From: Filosporella fistucella
Lineage: Eukaryota; Ascomycota; Leotiomycetes; Helotiales
DNA length: 64,000 bases
Direction: 5' to 3'
Assembly: GCA_030077755.1 (NCBI GenBank)
Contig: JAQJZZ010000020.1
Coordinates: 1,054,001-1,118,000, forward strand
The notes under the pieces were generated by a model that saw only the letters and a program-made list of their open reading frames with translations, made no database searches and had not been told where the DNA came from. The position numbers and the translations under genes were made by a program. Of the stretch, positions 1 through 11,439 are shown one piece after another (positions within the stretch are counted from its first letter, which is position 1; each line of letters begins with the position of its first letter).

Positions 1-121
1 GAGCGAAATGTAGCGTTGGCGATATGTTGGTGGGAAAAACAACAAGTGAGAGAACTCTAGACTTGGGAATAAAGAACTCTATTGATCGAGAACAGAGTCC
101 CTGACCGAGGGTGACAAATTG

Positions 122-632
122 ATGGCCAAACGCAAACATGAGGATGAAGCAAAAGAAGCGGAGAAAGCTAGTCGACAAAAAGGGGTGTTCGATGGCCTTG
201 TCATATATATCAACGGCAGCACCTATCCTTTAATTTCGGATCATAAACTCAAGCATCTTCTTGCGGAAAATGGTGCGAAGGTATCAATGCATCTTGGGCG
301 AAGGTCAGTGACACATGTAATTCTTGGCAAGCCATCCGGTGCTCAAGGTTCGGGAGCTGGTGGAGGTCTTGCCGGTGGGAAACTCGAGAAAGAAATCAGG
401 AGGATCAGAGGCTGTAGAGTGAAGTATGTTGGCGTGGAATGGTACGTGTACTTCGTTCTTGTTTTCTGTTTTCTAAGCTACTTACACTAGCTACAGGGTC
501 CTCGAAAGTGTCAAAGTTGGCAAAAGAATACCCGAAACGCAATTCACCAATCTCAAGGTTGCTGCAAAAGGACAAAAGGGTGTCTACAGTATGTTCAAGA
601 AGTCTGAGAGTGCAGAATCGAATGTTGCTTGA
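122..632 (+). CDS. Small single-BRCT-domain protein
   Basis: Two exons, 122..441 and 497..632, joined by a 55-bp GT-AG intron that splits a Trp codon; 151 aa. The first in-frame ATG is at 122. A lysine/glutamate-rich N-terminus (1-20) is followed by one BRCT-like domain (about 22-122): a hydrophobic first strand, the VTHVI strand, a glycine-rich loop (72-86), and the conserved Trp107 in GVEWVLESV. The arrangement resembles the BRCT of Rev1-type proteins, but no polymerase follows and a stop is reached within 45 residues. The tail holds Q-x-x-V-x-x-M-F (133-140), close to a PCNA-interacting PIP box. BRCT domains bind phosphopeptides or DNA in DNA repair, so a repair or replication role is inferred. 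The exact family is not recognised. Confidence 0.8.
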
Positions 633-1979
633 CGAACAATGGTGAGCTTGTGGTCTTGACTATGGTTGATTTCAATCGACCGCCAGTCCATTGTGTCTCC
701 CGGAGAAGCGTGACGATTTATGATAACTTTGTGCGTATTTGGGGATTTGGTTTTTAGGCCACGGATGACTGCGGGTGTTGGGATTTTGGTCGGGAGCATG
801 GACTTGCAGGTATTAAAGCATGGCATTGGAGTAATGGAAGCATTGGGAAGGTTGGCTGCATGGCATTGGTATGTCTCATCATGGGGCATTCTTGGATACA
901 AATGTTTTGGAGTTTTAATGGCCTCGTACACTTGTGTCCATGCCCGGAAGTTAAGCGTGAGGACAGAGATCTCAATGATGCATTGTTGCACTCTTGCTTT
1001 TAATACAAGTAGTTCTTACACCATCGGTATTATTCATAATATTCACCAAATTCTTACCTAGGGTGTCTGTTTGAAGAGAAGCGATTTGCAGGGAAAACCC
1101 GAGTGCACCATTCTGTTCAGTTTCAGTTTTTCCACGATCCTGAAAGTTATCTGCTCGTTGCAATAAGTGATTGTCACAGTATCTAGTGGTAAAAGAAGAC
1201 TATTAGGCCAGGCTTACTTGCTTCCGACATATTGGCATTTCAGACACATCAGAGCTCTGAGAATTTTCCGAGCTTCAAAACCATTTGTTTTGCTACAATC
1301 AAAAAGAAACAGACAGAACACTGTCAAAACTGTTGTGTTTGTGGTTGTCGCTTTGCTCATGGTTTTTAGAGACAAGAAACCACATTTTCTTCGAGCTTAT
1401 TTAAGTAGGTAGAAGCTAATTTGTCTACCAAAGGTGTGAGACATTCAAAATGTTCTCTACAGGAAATTTAAATTATCGCTAACAGACGGTCTGACTTATA
1501 CGAGATATAAGTTTGACCTCGATAGCATCGAACAAAGTTAGCATGCTCACTCAATGCAAATACTCTTACAAATCTTGAGAAATTAGCTTCTAGGCATAGA
1601 CTCAGGCTTCCTTTGTGAGCTTTCATCATTCAAATGTACTTGACCACTGTTTCCAGGCTTCGCCATGTGAGCTCTCGTCTTGAACTACCCTCCGAAGCAA
1701 ATAAATCATTGCGCTACAGAGAGATCAGGTGGGCGGAGAGCGAGTTGATACCCTAGCGGCGTCGACAAAAATTGTATATTAAAAATTTAGTAAAGCCGAA
1801 TTGAAATTCGATACACCTTCTTCAATGACGAGGAGCCTAAGCGGTCCAAGTCTGTCTCTTCCAACGTCAAGTCGTCAAACACATTTGAACCTCCCTCTCT
1901 CATCAAGTGTCGCGGCCAGTGCTGTGTAGCTAGGCATTGACAGGACACTTTCAAGATTTGCTATCTCTGCGTCGCCAAC
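633..1979. other. Intergenic, no gene seen
   Basis: About 1.35 kb between the BRCT gene and the membrane-protein gene. The open frames here are short, lack family resemblance and have no consistent splice signals. Part of the right end must be the promoter and leader of the gene starting at 1980. I see no tRNA or repeat. Confidence 0.6.
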
Positions 1980-3071
1980 ATGCTACTTTTCTTACTGCTG
2001 CCTCTTGTTATCGTCGTCGTACATGCATCATCGACCTTCTCGATCAGGTACCCGTCCGCTATACCTACAATCAACTACATAGACGATGTGGTCTTCGAAT
2101 GGGCTACAAGCTTCAACAATACAGAGGTAGATCTGAATTGTGGATTCCCAGGTGTATCTCCTCTAATAATGCAAAGCCCTGCAGGTCAGTCGCCTCAATG
2201 AAGATTACATAGGAAGCTGCTAATCTGTTATAGCCGTTGACAGAGACACTCCCATTACCACACAGCGTCTGTTCGATCTGGGGAAAGTGTTCCACAACTT
2301 CGACGACTACCCGATCACATGTATTGTATCTATGACGGTAGCCGGAGATGAAAACGTGTCAATAGATGGCGGAAAGTTCGTCGTTACATTGAAGGCAGGA
2401 CAAAATCCCCGACAATTTGCTGCTCAAACTACGAGTATCGTATCTACACGCTCATCTTCTACTTCCTCGCCAACATCGGTAAAGAGTAAGAAGATTACAT
2501 CTCTGTTGATTCTGCATAGCAATTCGGCGACTGATGAACTCTGATAGGTACATCCTCAACCAGCACTTCAAGCAACAGCTCCACACAGGTTACCTCAACG
2601 ACACAAGGAAGTACACTTTCTCAAGTGATCACTCAACCTCCTTCATCTTCCTCGCTCCCTACTACAGCCTCTAATCTACAATCCGACCCAAATTCAACTT
2701 CAACTTCAACGCCATCGTCTGCACTCGGTCTCTCCACAGCAGCAACGGCCGGAATCGCAGTTGGCTCCGCTGTAGGTGGCATCGCCGTATTTGCACTCAT
2801 AGGCGTCTGTATCATGCTCTTTCTCCGCCACAAGGCAGCAAAGAAAGCACAGCGTAATGAAGCAGCAAAAGAGAATGTTGAGAACTTCCTGGAACCGGGA
2901 CGACCTAAGAGTACACTTTTGGGTAGCGATAACGTTACGGGCTTGGGTAATGGTGAAAAGAAGGATGGAAATGATGGAATGGCCGGACCTGCCGAGTTGG
3001 GAAGTCAGAGACAACATCATGAGCTTGATGGTGCCATACCTGGAAATCCCACCTTGCATGAGTTGGCTTGA
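1980..3071 (+). CDS. Secreted/single-pass membrane protein with Ser/Thr-rich stalk
   Basis: Three exons, 1980..2184, 2234..2485 and 2548..3071; 326 aa with consistent phases. It starts with a strong signal peptide (about 1-17, a run of Leu/Val). An extracellular domain with two cysteines and N-glycosylation sequons follows (to about 135). Next comes a Ser/Thr-rich stalk (about 136-218), likely O-mannosylated. One transmembrane helix (about 219-245) is followed by a basic stop-transfer sequence (RHKAAKKAQR) and an 80-residue cytoplasmic tail. This is the architecture of Mid2/Wsc-type cell-wall stress sensors, but I do not recognise the N-terminal domain as WSC. A sensor or surface anchor function is inferred. 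Intron 2 uses the GTAAGA donor at 2486; the nearer GTAAAG at 2479 would break the frame. Confidence 0.75.
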
Positions 3072-3514
3072 GGTTGGGATCTGATGCTCTTTGGAAGGGG
3101 AGCAGCGGCCTGTCTTCTGGCTCCGATTTGTACATTGCCAGGTGTGTCATGCGGAGAGCAATATGAACAAGGACGTTGTCTTCAAGTATGGACCTGATAC
3201 TAGATTATTTACGCACCCCTTGTTTCGAGCCACTGTTTGTATCAAAGGTCGTGCTAAACTGAGATGGCATGTTACCTCGTTAAAGGACGCGAGTAACGTC
3301 TCTGAATGACTATGTCATGTAAATCATCGTCTTTTATTCTACTACCCTGGGTTGATCAGGGTGGATATCTATGGAGAATATGTATCTCAAACGCCGTTGT
3401 TGAAAGATGCTACCTGCACGTTGAATGTGCTCTCCCCCTTCGCCGAGTGCTGTTGAAATATGTAATGCGCCGCTGAATGAAGGACATTTGTCAGAAATCT
3501 ACCTACGTTCATAT
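3072..3514. other. Convergent 3' intergenic region
   Basis: About 440 bp between the stop codons of two converging genes. It should hold both 3' UTRs and polyadenylation signals. No gene or repeat is seen. Confidence 0.6.
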
Positions 3515-6500
3515 CTAAAACAGACCGTCTATCTCGCCAGTCTCAGTATCGACATCAACATTAAGATAACCTGGAGCTGTAGGGAGGCCCGGGATGGTCT
3601 GTATATCGGCTGCTAATGCATAGCTAAACTATGTCAGTCGAGGGATCAATGAGCCAGACTATTATATAACTTACAGATAACCAGCACCTGCTGCTAATCG
3701 GACATCTCTAATTGGTACTGTGAATCCAGTTGGAGCTCCCTTCAAATCGGGATCATGACTCAAACTGTACTGGGTCTTGGCAATGCAAATAGGAAGGTTT
3801 CCAAAGCCTTGCTTGGTATATGTATCGACCTTCTTCTGTGCAACTTCACTGAACTCGACTGCGGCAGCACCGTACATTTGCTTGCCAATCGCCTCAATAC
3901 GTGTTTGTACATCGCCATCGAGACTGTAGAGCAGCTTGAATTTGTTTTCCTTCTCACTTGCAGCAATAACACCCTTGGCAAGGTCAACAGCACCTTTTCC
4001 ACCCTCGGCCCAGTGATTAGCTGGGATAGCATCTTCGGCTCCAGCAGCAATAGACTCCTCCCGGATGACCTCAATCTCGGCGTCGGTATCGGTCTCGAAC
4101 TTATTGATGGCGACGACGACTGGGACACCGTAGGAAACGGCATTTTGGATATGCTTCTTAAGGTTAACACAGCCCTTCCGGAGGATCTCAATATTCTCTT
4201 CGCGGTACACTTTGTCGAGAGCAGCTCCGGGGGCAATAGGCGGTCCGCCGCCGTGAACTTTAAGTGCCCTCACAGTAGCTACGACGACGACGACATCAGG
4301 AACCAATCCAGATGAGCGGCACTTGATGTTGAAGAAGCGTTCTCCTCCCATAGTGAAGTCAAAGCCAGCTTCTGTGATGACGAACCCAGCCTTTGCGTTG
4401 TGGTCCTCGTCCAGCTCGGTTCCGGCAAGCTTCAATGCGAGCTTGTCAGCAAGCACTGAGCTGGCACCAATACTGATGTTTGCGAAAGGCCCTGCATGAA
4501 CGAAGACAGGCGTGCCCTCTAAGGTCTGCATCAGATTTGGTTTGATAGCATCTTTCATCAATGCAGTAAGAGCTCCACCAGCACCGATGTCATCACAAGT
4601 GACTGGATCTCCATTTCTAGACGAGCCAATAACCATTCTGCCTAATCGTTCTCTCATATCATTGAGATCACTGCTTAGGGCCAGAATGGCCATGCATTCG
4701 CTGGCCACGGAAATATCAAATCCGGTCTCCCGAGTTTGACCTTTCTCGGTCCCTGCTGTACCAACTGTAATTCCTCTCAAATGGCGATCGTTAACATCCA
4801 ACACACGTCTCCATGTGATCGTGTCAGGATCTATATCTAGTCTTGCAAATCGATGGATTTCGTCTTCAGTAAGCTCATTGGGGTCTGTCTTGGTGATTCC
4901 GAGCTTCTTCAACCGACGAAACATGATAGGCTGGAATTCGCGTTTGCCTTTCTTCGCTGGAACTAAACGCTTATACAAAGCGGCGTCTTTCTGGGTATTT
5001 TCATGGAACATTCTTGTTTCAATTGCTGCGGCCAGGAGATTGTTGGCTGCAGTGATAGCATGGATATCACCAGTAAGATGGAGATTGAACTCATCCATAG
5101 GGATGACTTGAGAGTAGCCTCCACCAGCAGCTCCGCCTTTGATGCCGAAAGTAGGACCTTGACTGGGCTGACGAACATTTGCGAATGCAATTCTGTTCAA
5201 ATGGGCTCCGATAGCCTGTGATATTCCCATTGTCGTAGTCGATTTGCCCTCACCAAGAGGGGTGGGCGTGATGCCGGTAACAACAACATAACGACCATTT
5301 CGTCGATGCTCAAGACGCTTGAGTAAGCTTAAGTCGACCTTTGCCTTGTATGCCCCATAGGGTTCAAGCTCATGACCAGCGATTCCGACTTCCTTCGCAA
5401 TACGAGTGATTTGTTTCGGGTGCTGGGCTCGAGAAATAGCAATGTCTGAAGGGACAGGTTGCTTAAGCTTGAGAGGAAGAGGCGAAATTCCCCTGGCTTT
5501 CTGTCGCTCAAAATACATCGTCGCTGAGTCGACAACATTTTGCAAAAGCATTGCTACGGTCATTGGTCCAACTCCGCCAGGGACTGGGGTGATTTGAGAT
5601 GCAACCTCTGATGCTGTAGCAAAATCGACGTCGCCAACGAGTCTTTGACCAGATTTCTTGGTGTCATCAGGGATGTAGTTCGTTCCAACATCAATGACTA
5701 CGGCCCCTTGCTTCAACCAGTCACCTTTGACGAAATTTGCCTTGCCAATGGCTGCAACCAACACATCCGCTCTCTTAATATGCTCCTCGAGCCCAACAGT
5801 CCGCGAATGGCAGACGGTGACAGTAGCATCGGCATTCTTGAGAAGGTAGCTGACAGGGCTGCCGACAATATCGCTTCGCCCGAGAACGACGGCATTCTTG
5901 CCCTTGAGGTCTACACCGCTCTCTTCAAGCAAAACCATAACACCCTTTGGGGTACATGGCGTGAAGAAGGGGTGACCTCCTCGCTTTGCGAGCTCACCGA
6001 TATTCGTTGTGCCAAATCCATCAACATCCTTTTCATCTGCTACAGCTGAGGTGACAGCATATTCTGAAATGTGCTTAGGCACTGGGAGCTGGACAAGAAT
6101 TCCGTGAACAGTAGTATCATAATTCAATCGGGTGATCTCTCCGAGGAGCTCCGACTCTGTGACAGTATCGGGAAATTCGAGAAGTTCGCAGTCGATGTTT
6201 GCCTGTATATATTGTTAGGAAACAAACTAGATCTAGCAGTGTGGATAAGATGACCTCTTGGGCAGCTTTCAATTTCATGCGAACATAGGTAGCTAGCACA
6301 TGTCAGCCCGTGATCAGACATCTGAAATCGCAACGTATTGACGCACTCGAATCTGATCGATTGCCAACTGTGATATCAAGTATTAGTAACATAAGTTTTC
6401 CAGGATTGGCACATCATCTACCTTGAATGATTCGGAGAGAAGGCTTGTATCTGGGATTGATCTTTTGTGTATTTTCAATCTCAGTGTGAAGCCTCTCACG

Positions 6501-6545
6501 AATCTTCTTTGCGATGGCGGTCCCATCAATCTTGGTGGCGGTCAT
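3515..6545 (-). CDS. MIS1/ADE3: C1-tetrahydrofolate synthase, trifunctional
   Basis: Five exons on the minus strand: 6422..6545, 6347..6367 (only 21 bp), 6255..6292 (38 bp), 3675..6202 and 3515..3623; 939 aa, the usual length for the family. It interconverts one-carbon units on tetrahydrofolate (methylene-THF dehydrogenase, methenyl-THF cyclohydrolase, formyl-THF synthetase) for purine, thymidylate and methionine synthesis. The N-terminal domain (about 1-300) shows the Tyr51-x3-Lys55 catalytic pair (TTYVRMK) and the PGGVGPMT motif. The synthetase domain (about 320-939) carries the P-loop TPLGEGKST. The start at 6545 (MTATKIDG) gives the cytosolic form. The frame stays open upstream as an Arg/Ser-rich leader with an ATG at 6977 and the sequence RIFSS just before MTATK, so a mitochondrial form is likely. 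It is divergent from eIF3i. Confidence 0.96.
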
Positions 6546-6977
6546 AGCTGCTGCTGTGCTCGAGAATATCCTTGTCTGTTGAACAAGTTGTGTTGACAAA
6601 GGATGTGAAGAAAAAGTAGCACAGGTGGGGGTGAAGGGTGTTGATCGACTAAGACGCAGATTTCGACCCCGCGATTTTTTGGTGATGGTGTGCCTCGCAG
6701 GCGAGGCTGAGTCGTTGCTGGTAGTGCTTGTCGGTGTAACTGATGCTGGTATCGGTATTGGTTTCAAATTCCGTTCGCACGATGACCGAGGTTGCAGACT
6801 TCTTTTTGAACTGGACCCAGGGTGTGGCTGTTGCCGGAGCTGGAATTGTGACTGTGACTGCAGAGTGAGGTGATGGTGCCACCGCCGCGAGGAGGAAAAT
6901 GTCAATGGGATAGGGCAGGAGTTAAATTGTGTGCTGCACAAACAGGAACAGCGCCGCGCTTCAACTCGCCTCAGCAT
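6546..6977 (-). other. Probable in-frame mitochondrial leader of C1-THF synthase
   Basis: The frame of exon 1 of C1-THF synthase continues upstream without a stop for 144 codons from the ATG at 6977 to the MTATK start at 6545. The added sequence is rich in Arg, Ser, Thr and Pro and has only a few acidic residues, as in mitochondrial presequences. It ends in [10 protein letters not shown], which fits the R-x-(F/Y/L)|(A/S) cleavage pattern of the mitochondrial processing peptidase followed by Icp55. Which start is used cannot be read from DNA. The region also contains the 5' leader of the shorter form. Confidence 0.55.
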
Positions 6978-7410
6978 ATTTGGCTGCCACTGGACTTTTG
7001 ACTGCAGTCGGGGATAGGGAGTGATGAGCACAGCAATTGTCGAGTCAGCCGAATGACTGCGACGCTTTATCCAAAACGGAGTAGATTTCTGTGTCTAAGA
7101 AAGTATACATAGATAAAGACAAGACATTGAAAGCTTTATGAGTCAAAATTCCGGCACTTGGATACCCAAGGGACGGTCGGACCCATACTATCCCTCGATT
7201 TCAGTCATTCTTTTTTTTGCAATTTGCTTAGCGGCGACGTTTGCGGGAGAGACTATGCTGTAATATGATTGGCTCTCCCCACCACACATTTCGACATTGT
7301 GACTCTGTGAGGCAACGCGAACTTTTATAACGAGTCTCCCCCACCACATCCCACCGCATCTCTCTCAAACCTTCCGGCATCAAACATTCGAGGAAATTTG
7401 AGTCGTCAAA
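6978..7410. promoter_or_regulatory. Divergent promoter region, C1-THF synthase / eIF3i
   Basis: About 430 bp between the upstream start of C1-THF synthase (minus) and the eIF3i start (plus). It must contain both promoters. A T-rich tract lies at about 7209-7217, and no RNA gene is seen. I could not assign a specific factor site. Confidence 0.5.
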
Positions 7411-8706
7411 ATGAGACCAACTTTGTTGCAAGGACATGTGAGAAAATAGCCCTCAGCGTGGTCTGCAATATTCTAACCACCCCATAGGAACGGGCTCTGA
7501 CCCAGATCAAGTGCGCAGCGTCCCATACTCGTCGTAAATCGTCCGAACTAATAGTCGCATAGATATAACAGAGATGGAGATATCATCTTCTCAACTGCGA
7601 AAGATCAACACATCTGCGCCTGGTTCGCACATAATGGAGAGCGACTGGGAACTTATCATGGACACCAAGGAGCACTCTGGACCGTGGATGTAGACCCAAC
7701 GAGCACTCTGATCGCAAGTGGCGCAGCAGATAATACTGTCCGGTTATGGGATATCAAGTCCGGAAAGTGCCTGAAAGTATGGGATTTTAACACCGCAGTC
7801 AAGCGAGTTGAGTTCAACGAGGATGGTTCGCAACTGTTGGCTGTTACTGAGAAGCGTATGGGTTTCCTTGGAACGATCGTCGTGTTGGATATCAAGCTGG
7901 ATGTAGATGCGGAGCAGTCCGACGAGAAGGCCATGACAATCACATGCGAAGATGCTAAAGCGACTGTTGCTGGGTGGAGTTACTTGTCGAAATATATCAT
8001 TGCAGGCCATGAGGATGGAACAGTGTCACAGTATGATGCAAAGGTAGGATACAGATTTTGTTGAGCATTCGAAGTGTCTGGGCTGTGAGCGATTGAATCA
8101 AGCTAATACGAGCTAGACTGGAGAGCAACTTGACAATATTCAAGTGCATGAAGTCGATTCTATTATCATGGACCTCCAATGGTCTCCAGACAGGACTTAC
8201 TTCATTACTGCATGCAAAGATAAGACTGCGAAGGTAAACCTTACCCCTTTCTTAACACAGGACAACTTTGCTTACATGATATCAGCTCATCAATGCAGCC
8301 GATCTCGAAGTCATGAAAACATATGTCGCCGATACACCTTTGAACTCTGCCGCAATCACCCCAAAGAAGGACTTCGTTATTCTTGGTGGTGGCCAGGCAG
8401 CAATGGATGTAACAACCACGAGCTCCCGTCAAGGAAAGTTTGAGGCAAGATTCTACCACAAGATCTTTGAAGAGGAGATTGGACGTGTCCGTGGCCACTT
8501 CGGTCCTTTGAGTATGATTCATTAACCCTTTAAAGCTTGTTCCTTATCGCTGATTTCTCTCAGATACCGTAGCCGCAGATCCAACAGGTAAGGGTTATGC
8601 TAGTGGTGGTGAGGATGGTTATGTTCGTGTTCATCAATTCGATACTGGCTACTTTGATTTTTCATACGAAGTTGAGAGACAGGCTAGAGCACAAGGGCAA
8701 ATGTAA
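7411..8706 (+). CDS. TIF34: Translation initiation factor eIF3 subunit i
   Basis: Six exons: 7411..7437, 7488..7510, 7563..8043, 8117..8233, 8286..8511 and 8564..8706; 338 aa, normal for the family. The protein begins [19 protein letters not shown], the typical eIF3i N-terminus. Seven WD40 repeats form a beta-propeller; clear WD/GH units include [40 protein letters not shown] and [13 protein letters not shown] near the C-terminus. It binds eIF3b and eIF3g in the eIF3 complex on the 40S subunit. The first two exons are only 27 and 23 bp. The last exon ends in the expected ARAQGQM tail. Confidence 0.97.
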
Positions 8707-9358
8707 AGGACTGGGCTTGACAATGGGTTGCATTTGCGGGGCGTTGCGGATTGTTACCAAAAGGTTACTAGAGTTGGCAGCGAATAGAGCTGCTGTATTC
8801 AGTAAAGAATGTCCATAAATTTTGACACTCCAATCAGTTTGTTTCCCAGGGAAGCCGTTTGGTTCTCTTGCTCACCTCACATTGAGATTCCTCTATTTTT
8901 AGAGCAGCAAATAATAATTGCAAGGAATGCAGGCAGAACTGGAGCGAAGTTAAAATGCACCTGGATCTAGGCAAGAATACATTGCAAGTCAGAATTAAGT
9001 CTAAATCAAGTCAGAAATAAGCCTCAAGTGCAGACATTGTCCCCTTGTCCAACGGTTCCTCGGCCGTTGAGCATCTTTGTAAGCAGGGAAGCTACCCCGC
9101 TGTCGTCATCTAAAATACCCCCCTCCGACTGAATTTCAAAGATTAAAAAGGTCCTGAAATTTGATTTGAGAAACCACATGAGAACTCAGTGTTACGTAGC
9201 TCTCACTGATCAACCTCCCTGACTTTTTTTGAGTTGCAATTCATATTACGCTCTCTCCAATTCAAACATTGCTCGATCAGATTGAAGAGCGCCCAGTCCC
9301 AAATCTCCTGGCTCTTCGGATCAATCAGAGAAATCCACTCAAGTAGTAAACAACAATA
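8707..9358. other. Intergenic, 3' UTR and promoter
   Basis: About 650 bp between two plus-strand genes. It should carry the eIF3i 3' UTR and the promoter of the quinone oxidoreductase. No gene, RNA or repeat is seen. Confidence 0.6.
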
Positions 9359-10492
9359 ATGTCGGAAACAATGCGAGCCGTTGGTAATGATCTGAAAGTC
9401 CAACATGAAAATTTCCCTCAAGTAACAATTGCCAGATATCAAGAACAAAACTGGTCCGGCCGACTCCCTCTTCATAAACACCATCCCCAAGCCTACGGCT
9501 TCAAAGGGCGAAGCCGTTGTCAAAATCAAGGCTTTTGGTCTCAATCGGATGGATTTGCTACAACGAGAAGGCAAATATCCTCTACCACCTCAAGCCGGGC
9601 CAATCTTGGGAGTTGAATTTAGCGGTACTATTGAGACTCTCGGAGAAGGTTCTAAAGATGGGTTTAAGAAAGGAGACGAGGTTTTTGGTTTGGCATATGG
9701 TGGCGCCTATGCTGAATACATTGCTGTTAGTACGCATATGCTACTGCATAAGCCTGGACATTTGAGCTGGGAGGAGGCCGCTGGGATACCCGAGGTGAGA
9801 GAATTTGGGATGAACATCCTATATTCTGATTCTATTATTGTAGCAACCCTTGCTTATACGAAATTCAGACTTGGATTACAGCTACTCAAGCCATGTATCT
9901 GGTCGGCGAATTTTCCAAGGGAAAGAGTATTCTTTGGCATGCAGGTGCTTCAAGTGTCTCCATCGCGGGCATTCAGCTCTCAAAGGTTGCGGGCGCAAGC
10001 GCTATTTATGTTACGGCAGGATCCCAAGAAAAGATTGATTTTTGTGTAGAGGAGCTAGGAGCTACAGCTGGTTTCAATTACAAAACGCAAGACTGGTCAA
10101 AGGAAATTCTAAAGGCTACAGGTGACAAAGGTGTAGACCTTGTCATTGACTTCGTGGGCCAGAACTATTTCCAAGGTAATTTGGATGTTGCTGCAAAAGA
10201 TGGCCATATTGTCAATCTTGGGGCAATGAGCGGCACTAAACTACCCGCTGGTGTGGATATCGGCGCCTTTATCAGAAAGAGGATAAGATTCGAAGGCAGT
10301 AGTCTGAGAAGCAGGGATCCAGATTACCAAGGAAAGTTGAGGGACAAGCTTGAAGAATATCTTCCAAAGTTTGAGGATGGAACTTTCAAGATTTTCGTCG
10401 ACAAGGTTTTGCCTTGGGAACAAATCATCGATGCTCATAAACTGATGGAGCAGAATACCACAAAGGGGAAAATAATTTGCACAATCTCGTAG
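9359..10492 (+). CDS. Quinone oxidoreductase-like MDR protein (PIG3 type)
   Basis: Three exons, 9359..9383, 9436..9794 and 9869..10492; 335 aa. It is a medium-chain dehydrogenase/reductase of the NADPH:quinone oxidoreductase branch related to human TP53I3. The N-terminal GroES-like domain has LNRMDLLQREGKYP and PGILGVEFSG-like motifs. The Rossmann segment has the WHAGASSVSIAGIQLSK nucleotide-binding loop, where the PIG3 family has HGGASGVGTAAIQL, followed by AGSQEKIDFC. The structural and catalytic zinc cysteines are missing, as usual for quinone reductases. It probably reduces quinones or enals in the cytosol. The start MSETMRAV fits the family and its short first exon. Confidence 0.93.
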
Positions 10493-10830
10493 GAGGAAGA
10501 TCAATTAGAATATTAATTTCAAATACCAAAAGACTAACAGGTCGTCAAATATCAATATACAGATTCAATCGCTCGGTATGGTATAGAGAATGTAGAATAC
10601 ACTCCACCACTATAAATGAAATTCAACGTTCATAACAAATCATTCCTTCCCCTCATCCCCCATTTCTTCCTCTATATATGATACCAAACGTTCGCCACAC
10701 TATGGCACTGACAAATTGTCAATTGTTTTACTCCGTAGAAAGGGGCCAACTGTCGCAGGCTAAACTTTCAAAACCACAATCTTCAATGAGGCACATCGCA
10801 ACCACCACAACACCAGTGAGAAGGAACCAA

Positions 10831-11239
10831 TCAAAAACCTAAAGATAAAAAAAGAGCACACACTTGATCATCGCCAGCATCACGACGCCAAATGCTATTT
10901 AACGCCATCAGCCAAGTCCTCAATCCACGTGAGCCCATCCCCTCCTGAAACAGCCCAGCCTCACCTCGTAGATCCCGTTTCGTTTCTCCACTCTTCCCCC
11001 AAATCCACGCAGCCAAAAACCGCGCCTCTGGCACACAAAACAAGGCTTTCCAATGAGAGACTTGCGGCGCGCAAAGGCATACAGATAAGCACACGGCCCA
11101 AAACGGACTCGGTGCCGAGGATGAGGTCGAAGATAAGATGAGGCAAAACATACCCCTTGCAGATCTGATACGTGCTGAGCTTCGAGACCAGAGGTCCCGT
11201 ATTTCCTGGCACTGAGCTAAGTAAGCTCACGAACGACAT
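10831..11239 (-). CDS. Small hydrophobic protein, unrecognised
   Basis: Tentative two-exon model, 10965..11239 and 10831..10894, with a 70-bp GTGAGG...TAG intron that contains a CTGAT-like branch site; 112 aa. The start ATG at 11239 opens MSFVSLLSSVPGNTG. The rest has hydrophobic runs (YVLPHLIFDLILG) that may be membrane-associated, and a basic middle. An overlapping frame on the same strand (about 10831-11151) is also open, so the true frame of the second half is uncertain. I recognise no family. It is divergent from the small gene at 11440, with about 200 bp between starts. Confidence 0.4.
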
Positions 11240-11439
11240 TGCTCTGGTGTTAGGAGAGTGAAATGTGGATTCTTGGGGCTTGCGGTCATAAACATGTTAA
11301 TCTCCCTGTGACATATTTTCTCTTCATTTCTGTTCAAAGCTGTGTGCTTTTGTTTCTTCGTTTCTGCGCTTGTGGGGGTGCTTTGCATTCATTGGTTCTT
11401 TTTAAAGTCTCCTGGAGAGATTTCAAGAAAGGCACAGGA

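Noticed and set aside
584..1061. Overlapping open frames on both strands downstream of the BRCT gene
   Set aside because: They mirror each other, lack family resemblance, and their starts are weak.
3755..4315. Long antisense frame within C1-THF synthase
   Set aside because: Shadow of the conserved coding strand.
6625..6873. Plus-strand frame opposite the C1-THF synthase leader
   Set aside because: The opposite strand has a clear presequence-like frame continuous with the gene; this is its shadow.
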